A model generated the notes under the pieces. That model searched no databases. It saw only the letters and a list, made by a program, of their open reading frames with translations, and was not told the origin of the DNA. 5,096 bases of DNA from Actinomycetes bacterium (lineage in GTDB: Bacteria > Actinomycetota > Thermoleophilia > BMS3ABIN01), in NCBI GenBank assembly GCA_021790075.1, contig JAJYIN010000152.1, forward strand, positions 1 to 5,096, in the 5' to 3' direction. This document shows, in pieces, positions 1 through 5,096 of this stretch (position 1 is the first letter of the stretch; each line of letters opens with the position of its first letter). Position numbers and translations under genes: made by a program.

Positions 1-427
1 ACAGGACGACGCGGACGTCGCGGATGTCCCTGATGCCGTGGCGCACCAGGTAGAAGACGCCCGCGCCGGTGGCGACCCAGTTGACAACGATGCTGAGGCT
101 CTCGGGATGGAAAAGTCCCCGCACCACGAAGACGGCGGCCACGGCGGCTATCAGGTAATCAACGCCCTCCAGCCTGGGCAGCCGGCGTTCGGAGACAAAA
201 CCGGCGACAAGCAGGGCCCACGACAGGAAAAAGAACAGCCGGAACGGCGTCAGCAGGGCGGCGCCAAAATCGAGGCGGCCGTCGCCGACCAGGTTGAAGA
301 GATGGAAGAGGCCGGCAGCGATGGTGAAGGATACGCTTACCTGCCAAGCCCGGTGCAGCCAGCCGGCCGCCCGCTCCGTCTTTTCCGGGGCGGCTTCCGT
401 GACCTCGACGGTTTCGGTGGCCGACAT
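1..427 (-). CDS. Multi-spanning membrane protein, O-antigen ligase/polymerase-like (N-terminal part, runs off window)
   Basis: Translating the minus strand from the ATG at 427-425 gives an open frame of 142 residues that reaches the window edge without a stop, so the C-terminus is missing. The protein starts MSATETVEVTEAAPEKTERA, a hydrophilic, acidic cytoplasmic-looking tail with no signal peptide. About four hydrophobic stretches follow, near residues 28-47, 55-78, 91-106 and 112-128. Arg-rich loops separate some of them (SERRLPRLEG at 79-88; RHGIRDIRD at 129-137). The start is supported by AGGCGG six bases upstream, partly overlapping the stop of the preceding gene only 10 bases away, so it is probably the next gene of the same operon. 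The pattern (Pro-Phe-Arg before a long helix, a basic loop, then Asp-Tyr at the next helix) resembles the beginning of Wzy/WaaL O-antigen ligase-polymerase proteins. That family is recognised by its later periplasmic loop, which is outside the window, so another polytopic membrane protein remains possible. The membrane call is firm; the family call is a guess. Confidence 0.7.
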   Translation of the reverse strand, partial: MSATETVEVTEAAPEKTERAAGWLHRAWQVSVSFTIAAGLFHLFNLVGDGRLDFGAALLTPFRLFFFLSWALLVAGFVSERRLPRLEGVDYLIAAVAAVFVVRGLFHPESLSIVVNWVATGAGVFYLVRHGIRDIRDVRVVL

Positions 428-433
428 CGCTAC

Positions 434-439
434 CCGCCT
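434..439 (-). promoter_or_regulatory. Ribosome binding site for the membrane protein
   Basis: AGGCGG on the minus strand lies six bases before the ATG at 427 and overlaps the TAG stop of the aldo/keto reductase gene (440-438). It matches the Shine-Dalgarno core with one mismatch and supports both the start choice and coupling to the upstream gene. Confidence 0.5.
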
Positions 440-1496
440 ATCTGCCGAACAGTTTCTTCTGCACCAGGCGCCGCGGGCTCCTCCGGGGCAAGAGGTCTAT
501 TTTCGCCCGGGCAAACTCCCGCTTGATCGGGATGTGGTATGGACATTCCCGCTCGCAAATGCCGCAGTTATCGCAGGCTTCCAGGCCGGGGCTGAGGGCG
601 CGGTAACTGTCCCGGGCCCAGTCGGTGGAATGATAGCGGTCGAAATACTCGTAAATGCGCAGCGCCTTCCTGATGTCGATCCCCTGGGGACAGGTAACAC
701 AGGTTTCACAGCGCCGGCAGAACACCTTGAAACAGCCCTTCTCCGAGAGGGCGATGGCGTCCATGATCTCATCCTCCGTAACCGGGCTGCCATCGGCTTC
801 CGCGTCCAGGTTCTGATTGAGCTCCTCCAGTTTGTAGGTGCCGATAACGGTCGCGTCCGGCCGCTGGCTGAATACGTAACGGAGCGCCAGCGAGGGGTCT
901 CCGGCATAACCGAAAACCATCGGCTTGATGGTGACAAAGCCGATGCCGCGGCCCTTCACTTCCTCAATCAGGCCCGCGGCGGCTTCCCTGTCAACAAAAT
1001 TGAGCGGGAACTCAACCACGTCGAAGGCGGCCATCTCCAGCGCCCGGAGAATGGTCTCCGGCTGGTGGGCGCTGATGCCCACGTGCTTGATGTAGCCGGC
1101 GTTGCGCATCTCTTCCAGCGCCTGGTAGGCGCCGCCGGGGCTCATGATCTCATTGAGCACTCCCAGGGTGAGCACGTTGTGGAGCGAATAGATGTCGATG
1201 ACATCGGTGCCGAAGTTGCGCAGGCTCTGTTCGATCTCCTTGCGGCCGTCGGGCTTTTTCCGCTTGTGGGTGCTGGTGCCCAGCACGACCTCGTCGCGGA
1301 AGTTGCGGACTGCCAGCCCGATCTTGTTTTCCGAATCGCGGTACATGCGGGAGGTGTAGAAGAGGTTCATGCCGCGGTCGTGCCCGGCGTGGATGATCGC
1401 GTTGGTCTCGGTCTGGCTGATGTACTGGAAGGGAATGCCGCCCAGCCCCAGGCGGGAGACCTCCAGGCCCGTGTTTGCCAGTTTATGCCGCTCCAT
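438..1496 (-). CDS. Aldo/keto reductase with C-terminal ferredoxin-like domain (two 4Fe-4S motifs), atypical active site
   Basis: This 352-residue protein has an aldo/keto reductase barrel at about 1-235. It opens with MERHKLANTGLEVSRLGLGG, typical of the family, and has LHN at 105-107 and HVGIS at 138-142. A ferredoxin-type region follows with C260-x2-C263-x2-C266-x2-C269-P and C308-x2-C311-x2-C314-x3-C318-P, enough for two [4Fe-4S] clusters. This is the architecture of the soluble Fe-S aldo/keto reductases common in anaerobes. Of the usual catalytic tetrad, Tyr52 and His106 are present. The Asp position reads Tyr47 (NLFYTSRMY, normally NxxDTAxxY), and the Lys position reads Ser75 (VVLGTSTHK, normally VxxATKSH), so ordinary NAD(P)H carbonyl reduction is doubtful. 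The ATG at 1496 is preferred over one nine codons upstream (1523) because GGAGG sits six bases before it and homology-like sequence begins there. The start overlaps the methyltransferase gene by 14 bases. It may act as a redox partner or an altered reductase for the radical SAM enzymes upstream; that role is inference. Confidence 0.9.
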   Translation of the reverse strand: MERHKLANTGLEVSRLGLGGIPFQYISQTETNAIIHAGHDRGMNLFYTSRMYRDSENKIGLAVRNFRDEVVLGTSTHKRKKPDGRKEIEQSLRNFGTDVIDIYSLHNVLTLGVLNEIMSPGGAYQALEEMRNAGYIKHVGISAHQPETILRALEMAAFDVVEFPLNFVDREAAAGLIEEVKGRGIGFVTIKPMVFGYAGDPSLALRYVFSQRPDATVIGTYKLEELNQNLDAEADGSPVTEDEIMDAIALSEKGCFKVFCRRCETCVTCPQGIDIRKALRIYEYFDRYHSTDWARDSYRALSPGLEACDNCGICERECPYHIPIKREFARAKIDLLPRRSPRRLVQKKLFGR

Positions 1497-2526
1497 GACC
1501 CACCTCCCCGCCCGCCGCCACACTGCTTGAGGCGGTGCTCCTGCCTGCGGCTACAGCTCTATGCCGCCCGCCGGCCTCGTCCGCCTGACGCTTGACGGCG
1601 TAGACGGTCATGGCCGGCGACCACTTGCGGCCGTTGACGGCCTTGCGGTAAAGCGACAGCGCCTTCACTATCAGCCGGTCCACGATCGTGGGGTTATGAA
1701 CCACGTCGTTGCGGCGCCCCAGCCGCCGCTGCTTGAAATACTGCCAGTTCATCTGCTCGTAATAGAGCGGCGTCTCGTAAACGATCTCAGAGACGCAAAA
1801 GCCGCCGGTGGCCAGAAGCCGCGCCAGCGAGCCGGGGTCGAAGCTGTAGAGGTGCCGCGGCACCTCGTAGATGAACCAGTCCCTGCCGAGCAGGCGGGCT
1901 TCCGGCGCCGCCGCGTTCTGCGTGTAGATGACCAGAAGCGCCTGCTCGCCGGTGATGCGGTTGATCTCCTCGATGGTCTGGCGCGGGCTCTGGACGTGCT
2001 CCAGCACCCCCCAGAGCGTGACGACGTCGAACTCGCCGTCCCGGAAACCGGCGTCCTCGAGCTGGCCGGCCACGGCATCGATGCCGGCCCGTTTCACCAA
2101 CTCCACCATCTTCTTGTTGAAATCGACGCCGGCCACATCCCAGCCGCACTGCTTCATGAAATAAAGGAAGGAACCGTCGCCGAAACCAATATCCAGCAGC
2201 CGTCCCGGTTTCTTGTAAACATCGATCCGGCCCTTGCGGGGACCGAAGAGGCGGCCCAGTTCCTCGATGCTGCGGTCCTTGAGGCCGGCCGCCTTGTTGT
2301 AAAGGTCGTAATCTTCCTGCGGATAATAGCGGGACATCTCCTCGAAGCCGGGCCGGGGGCTGACGAAGACAAGGCCGCAATCCTGGCACCTGAGCAGCGA
2401 GAACTCGCCCTCGATGCCGAAGAGGCGGTCGGAACCGCGGAACAGCAACTCCTGGTTGCCTCCCCTGCACAGGTCGCAGTGCGTGGCGGAGCCGGTCTCC
2501 GGCGCAGGATGCGCGGCCGGCGTCAC
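1483..2526 (-). CDS. Class I SAM-dependent methyltransferase with N-terminal zinc-ribbon-like Cys pairs
   Basis: From the GTG at 2526 this is a 347-residue protein. C17-x2-C20 and C47-x2-C50 (CDLC, CQDC followed by GLVFVSPRP) form a probable zinc-binding knuckle, as in the methyltransferases often found in polysaccharide and natural-product clusters. The Rossmann domain follows: motif I LLDIGFGDGSFL at 110-121, the acidic ribose-binding residue Asp135 (GVDFN), and FDVVTLWGVLEHV at 166-178 as motif IV. EVPRHLYSF further on is also typical of this family. The acceptor (O, N or C) cannot be told. The preferred start gives a GTGA 4-base overlap with the stop of the radical SAM gene, with AAGGGG five bases upstream. 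A GTG two codons earlier (2532) and an ATG at 2583 are alternatives. The last 30 or so residues, after AVKRQADEAGG, are an Ala/Gly/Arg/Ser-rich tail with no domain look. The TAA stop lies 14 bases inside the next gene. It is probably a tailoring enzyme acting with its neighbours. Confidence 0.9.
   Translation of the reverse strand: MTPAAHPAPETGSATHCDLCRGGNQELLFRGSDRLFGIEGEFSLLRCQDCGLVFVSPRPGFEEMSRYYPQEDYDLYNKAAGLKDRSIEELGRLFGPRKGRIDVYKKPGRLLDIGFGDGSFLYFMKQCGWDVAGVDFNKKMVELVKRAGIDAVAGQLEDAGFRDGEFDVVTLWGVLEHVQSPRQTIEEINRITGEQALLVIYTQNAAAPEARLLGRDWFIYEVPRHLYSFDPGSLARLLATGGFCVSEIVYETPLYYEQMNWQYFKQRRLGRRNDVVHNPTIVDRLIVKALSLYRKAVNGRKWSPAMTVYAVKRQADEAGGRHRAVAAGRSTASSSVAAGGEVGHGAA
1501..1507 (-). promoter_or_regulatory. 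Strong ribosome binding site for the aldo/keto reductase
   Basis: GGAGGTG on the minus strand, with its GGAGG core six bases before the ATG at 1496, is the best Shine-Dalgarno match in the window. It lies inside the 3' end of the methyltransferase coding sequence. It decides the start in favour of 1496 over the in-frame ATG at 1523. Confidence 0.75.
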
Positions 2527-3482
2527 TTCCACCCCTTCCCCACCAGATACCAGACGTTGCGGGTGTAGGCCCAGTAGTTGCAATCGCGGCAGAGGCCGAT
2601 CTCACCCCAGCGGCCGGCCTTGTGCAGCCCGCGGTAGCGCTCGAATTCGGGGCTCTTCCAGATTTCCTCGATGGTCTGCTGGTTGACGTCGCCAATGATT
2701 CCCAGGTGGTCGAAGTCCACGTTGCAGAAACTCACCTTCCCGTCCCAGTTGATGGAGAAGGAGTTCCAGAGGAAGGTGCAGGGATAACGCCGTTCCGGCA
2801 GCCGCATCAGGCTCTGCACGTCCGGCCGGTGGCCGCCCCAATTAATGGCAGGGATGAGCAGTACATCAACCTCATGCGGGCCCCACTGCTCCTTGAAGAG
2901 GCCGATCTCGTCCTTGGTGTCGGCCATCACGATCAGCTGCACCTTGACGCGGGGCCAGACGTAGCCGCGCTCCTTGCGCATGGCCAGGAAACGCTCGATG
3001 TTGGCGATCACCTGGTCGAACCTGGTTGACCCGCGCACCTTCTTGTAAGTCTGGGCGGTGGCGGCGTTGACGCTGAAGAGGAGGATGTCCAGCTTCGAGT
3101 CAAGGATCTTCTCCGCCTTTTCCTCGTCCAGCAGCAGGGCGTTGGTGTCCATGTTCAGCAGCGTGCTGGGCGCCACCGTCTTGATGCGGTCGATGAGCTC
3201 GAAGATCTGCGGGTTCTTGAGCGGCTCGCCGTCTTTGTGCAGGCGCACCTCGGCGGGCGCGTGCCGCGAGATTTCCTGGGCCAGCTTGTCGAACAGTTCC
3301 AGGTCGATCTCCCCCACCGGCCGCGTGAGGTCCTGGCGCGGGCACATGGCGCAGCGCAGGTTGCACCGGTTGGTGGGCTCGACATTTATGCGGCTGGGAA
3401 AATCAGGCGTGATCTCCCGGCTGCGGAGCGCCTTCTCTTTCACCAGCTTCTTGGCTTTTGTCTTGAACGATTTGACTTGCAT
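2523..3482 (-). CDS. Radical SAM protein with short SPASM-type C-terminal domain
   Basis: This 319-residue protein has a basic N-terminal stretch (about 1-22). The radical SAM core carries C40-x3-C44-x2-C47 within the sequence VEPTNRCNLRCAMCPR, the ligand set of the SAM-cleaving [4Fe-4S] cluster. KDGEP at 83-87 stands in the place of the GGE motif that contacts the SAM amino group. The C-terminal part has the SPASM pattern C235-x12-G-x4-C253 (SINWDGKVSFC), then GDVNQQTIEEIW, and ends with C298-x2-C301. Only four cysteines are seen instead of the seven of a full SPASM domain, so one auxiliary [4Fe-4S] cluster is likely. The family uses a 5'-deoxyadenosyl radical on peptide, sugar or cyclitol substrates; which one applies here is unknown. 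The ATG shares one base with the TGA of the upstream gene (TGATG). No good Shine-Dalgarno sequence precedes it, so translation is probably coupled. No precursor peptide gene lies next to it, which argues mildly against a RiPP role. Confidence 0.92.
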   Translation of the reverse strand: MQVKSFKTKAKKLVKEKALRSREITPDFPSRINVEPTNRCNLRCAMCPRQDLTRPVGEIDLELFDKLAQEISRHAPAEVRLHKDGEPLKNPQIFELIDRIKTVAPSTLLNMDTNALLLDEEKAEKILDSKLDILLFSVNAATAQTYKKVRGSTRFDQVIANIERFLAMRKERGYVWPRVKVQLIVMADTKDEIGLFKEQWGPHEVDVLLIPAINWGGHRPDVQSLMRLPERRYPCTFLWNSFSINWDGKVSFCNVDFDHLGIIGDVNQQTIEEIWKSPEFERYRGLHKAGRWGEIGLCRDCNYWAYTRNVWYLVGKGWK

Positions 3483-5053
3483 CAGGCGATAGGCTCGAAA
3501 GTATCCTTCTTCAGTTTCTTAAACAGCATCCACTCCACCGGGAAGCGGTAAAAGTGCGACCGCACGCGTGCCAGGGCCAGCGAGTGCAGCACCTGGTACG
3601 GTATCTTCTTGAGGCCGCCGTTGCTCAGCGTCTGCTGCATGCCGCTGTTGGGGTAGGCGAAGGGATAGTAAAAGCCGTTCACCTTCTCGATCATCTGCCG
3701 TTCCCACGGCTCCACCCACAGGCTTTCCTTCATGGTGGCGGGGTTGTAATCGGCCCATTCCTCCAGCGACGCCGGCTCGGGCACGCCGTACTTCACCGAC
3801 AGCTCGTAAAGCGGCGTCCCCGGGTAGGGCGTAAAGACGAAAATCTTGGTGCGGATGTCCGGATGGATCTGCTTGAGCTTCTCGATGAAATTCAGCAGGT
3901 CCTGGGTGGTCTCCTGCGGCGGCGTCCCCGGCGGGTGGGGAAAGCCGGTGATGAAGGTGAAAGTGCCGCCGATGCCGTAGTCGCGGCAGACCTGGGCGCT
4001 CTTCAGGTGGTCTTCCGCGGTAGCGCCCTTGTTGATCAGGTCGAGCACCGGCGCCGCCGCCGATTCGGCCCCGACGATGATGCGCTTGCAGCCGCTTTCG
4101 CGGATCAGCTCCAGCACTTCCGGATTGTAACGGTGGAAGGTATCGGGCCGCGCCGAGGCCACCCAGCGGATGTTGACGCCCTGCTCGATGAAGCCCTCGC
4201 AGATGGCCTTCACCCGTTTCTGGTTGGCAAAGAAGTTCGCGTCACTGAAGTTCACCTGGTCCAGGTCGTAGGTCTCGACGATGTGCTTGACCTCCCGCAC
4301 TACCCGTTCGGCGTCCAGGCCGGTCCAGTGGCGCTGGAACAGCTGGGCGTCGGCGCAGTAGCCGCACTTGCCCGGGCAGCCCTGGCTGGAGTGGAACTCG
4401 ATGGTGCGGACCTTCTCATGGTTCTGCTTCTGGTTGAGCTCGATGGCCCGGTTGACGTCCATCAGGTGGTAAGGCGCCGGCAGCACCTCGTTGATGTTGA
4501 CCAGCGGCCGCGGCTCGTTTACCACAACGCCGTCCGGGGTCCAGTAGGCGCAGCCCGTCACGCCCTTGAGCGGCTGTCCAGAGCTGAGTTTCTCGATGAT
4601 CTCCCTGAAAGTGACGTCGCCCTGGCCCACGCAGACAATGTCACAGGCTTCCGACTCACAGGTCTGCTCAGGGAACAGCGAGGGATGGTAGCCGCCCCAG
4701 ACGATCGGCACTTCCGGGTCAACGGCGCGGACCATGCGCGCCATGGCGATGCCGCGCTTGATCTGGTAACCGGTGATCGAGCTGATGCCAACGCAGACGG
4801 CGTCATCCAGGTGCCGCAGCACTTCCTGCTCGTAGTTGGGGGTCACCCGCTCATCGATCAGATGAAGGTCGAATCTCCCCTCCAGCGGGGCCGCCACCAC
4901 AGCCAGGGCCAGCCCCAGCTCGATGCGGTAATGCCCGTAGGCGGGAGTGGGGAAAAAGAGCACCACCTTGCTCTTGCCGCGGCGATCGAAATTGGTTTTT
5001 CTGCCGTTAGAGGCCAATACAGATCCTTTTCTCATGACAGCGCCCGCGCTCAT
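3482..5053 (-). CDS. Cobalamin-binding radical SAM protein (class B methylase/BchE-like architecture)
   Basis: This 523-residue protein has two domains in the order of the B12-dependent radical SAM family. Residues about 29-165 form a cobalamin-binding-like Rossmann domain (KVVLFFPTP at 29-37, LIDERVTPN at 65-73, VGISSITG at 88-95, WGGYHPSLFPE at 119-129, VGQGDVTF at 142-149). No DxHxxG motif is present, so no His axial ligand to cobalt is evident, as in many members. The radical SAM domain has C226-x3-C230-x2-C233 (SSQGCPGKCGYC), VGAES at 327-331, ITGFP at 368-372 and FTPYPGTPLYE at 407-417. The C-terminal 100 residues include a basic aromatic segment and no further motif. Relatives catalyse C- or P-methylation at unactivated positions, ring cyclisation or similar chemistry; the substrate here is unknown. 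The ATG at 5053 would overlap the stop of an upstream frame as ATGA but has a poor Shine-Dalgarno sequence. A TTG at 5017 is preceded by AAAAGGA with a six-base spacer and would give a 511-residue product. The frame is open to the window edge, so a longer N-terminus cannot be excluded. Confidence 0.92.
   Translation of the reverse strand: MSAGAVMRKGSVLASNGRKTNFDRRGKSKVVLFFPTPAYGHYRIELGLALAVVAAPLEGRFDLHLIDERVTPNYEQEVLRHLDDAVCVGISSITGYQIKRGIAMARMVRAVDPEVPIVWGGYHPSLFPEQTCESEACDIVCVGQGDVTFREIIEKLSSGQPLKGVTGCAYWTPDGVVVNEPRPLVNINEVLPAPYHLMDVNRAIELNQKQNHEKVRTIEFHSSQGCPGKCGYCADAQLFQRHWTGLDAERVVREVKHIVETYDLDQVNFSDANFFANQKRVKAICEGFIEQGVNIRWVASARPDTFHRYNPEVLELIRESGCKRIIVGAESAAAPVLDLINKGATAEDHLKSAQVCRDYGIGGTFTFITGFPHPPGTPPQETTQDLLNFIEKLKQIHPDIRTKIFVFTPYPGTPLYELSVKYGVPEPASLEEWADYNPATMKESLWVEPWERQMIEKVNGFYYPFAYPNSGMQQTLSNGGLKKIPYQVLHSLALARVRSHFYRFPVEWMLFKKLKKDTFEPIA
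5024..5030 (-). promoter_or_regulatory. Possible internal ribosome binding site pointing to a TTG start at 5017
   Basis: AAAAGGA on the minus strand is followed by six bases (TCTGTA) and TTG in frame with the cobalamin radical SAM protein. It is a better Shine-Dalgarno match than anything before the ATG at 5053. All recognised domains lie downstream of either start. Confidence 0.35.
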
Positions 5054-5096
5054 CCCGCTGCCGGCAGTTTGATGTTGGAATAGCGCCGAACTGACC
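5050..5096 (-). CDS. Possible C-terminal tail of an upstream gene (partial)
   Basis: On the minus strand one frame enters from the right edge and reads SVRRYSNIKLPAAG before a TGA at 5052-5050. That stop would overlap the ATG at 5053 as ATGA, the classic 4-base coupling and the same style as the other junctions in this operon. Only 14 complete codons are visible and no function can be given. The other two minus-strand frames are also open here, so this choice rests on the overlap alone. Confidence 0.35.
   Translation of the reverse strand, partial: SVRRYSNIKLPAAG

Larger units (their letters stand above)
1..5096 (-). other. Tightly packed operon of radical-based and SAM-dependent tailoring enzymes
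   Basis: All genes run on the minus strand with junctions of +4 (possible, at 5053), +1 (3482), +4 (2526) and +14 bases (1483-1496) of overlap and one gap of 10 bases (428-437). No room is left for internal promoters, terminators or small genes between them. The operon is open at both ends of the window, so its promoter and remaining members lie outside. Confidence 0.85.

Noticed and set aside
428..437. Gap between the reductase and the membrane protein as a site for a terminator or promoter
   Set aside because: Only 10 bases long, and it holds little more than the ribosome binding site and spacer.
38..526. Plus-strand open frame of 162 codons at the left end
   Set aside because: It is hydrophilic with no recognisable motif, crosses the reductase/membrane protein junction, and lies opposite a convincing minus-strand membrane protein.
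294..1595. Plus-strand open frame of 433 codons opposite the aldo/keto reductase
   Set aside because: Antisense shadow of a gene with ferredoxin and barrel motifs. It spans several minus-strand gene junctions and has no domain of its own.
1561..2568. Plus-strand open frame of 335 codons opposite the methyltransferase
   Set aside because: Antisense shadow with no motif or convincing ribosome binding site; the minus-strand frame has complete methyltransferase motifs.
1787..2695. Minus-strand frame of 302 codons in another register, spanning the radical SAM/methyltransferase junction
   Set aside because: Its translation is Arg/Pro/Gly-rich without domains and overlaps two well-supported genes in the correct register.
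2523..5053. RiPP-type system with a small precursor peptide next to the radical SAM genes
   Set aside because: The genes abut or overlap, leaving no room for a precursor gene in the window. One could still exist beyond the right edge.
3554..5083. Long plus-strand open frame (509 codons) opposite the B12 radical SAM gene
   Set aside because: Antisense shadow: its sequence is low in recognisable motifs and rich in Ala, Val, Leu, Asp, Arg and His, as expected from the complement of a GC-rich gene, while the minus strand has clear catalytic motifs.

Overview
The window is GC-rich bacterial DNA packed with genes that all read on the minus strand, so transcription runs from the right edge to the left edge. 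Three of the four complete genes carry iron-sulfur cysteine motifs, and the first also has a cobalamin-type domain. This suggests an anaerobic or microaerobic bacterium with high GC content and some GTG starts. Nothing here fixes the phylum; deep-branching Actinobacteriota, Desulfobacterota-like and other anaerobic lineages all remain possible.

Layout in the direction of transcription: (i) 5094-5050, a possible tail of an upstream gene whose TGA would overlap the next ATG; (ii) 5053-3482, a cobalamin-binding radical SAM protein; (iii) 3482-2523, a second radical SAM protein with a short SPASM-type domain; (iv) 2526-1483, a class I SAM-dependent methyltransferase with an N-terminal zinc-ribbon-like cysteine pair; (v) 1496-438, an aldo/keto reductase fused to a C-terminal ferredoxin-like domain with two cysteine clusters; (vi) 427-1, the N-terminal 142 residues of a multi-spanning membrane protein that runs off the window, with the look of an O-antigen ligase/polymerase. 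Junctions are 1 nt, 4 nt and 14 nt overlaps and one 10 nt gap, which is strong evidence for one translationally coupled operon. No intergenic stretch, promoter, terminator, RNA gene, transposon or CRISPR array was seen.

Taken together the genes look like an oxygen-sensitive tailoring cassette. Two radical SAM enzymes and a methyltransferase could make successive C-, O- or N-modifications, and a ferredoxin-containing reductase-like protein could handle electrons. The membrane protein at the end hints at a surface polysaccharide or lipid-linked glycan locus. The substrate cannot be read from the sequence. The most notable oddity is the aldo/keto reductase: two of its four canonical catalytic residues (Asp and Lys) are replaced by Tyr and Ser, while Tyr, His and all eight cluster cysteines remain.
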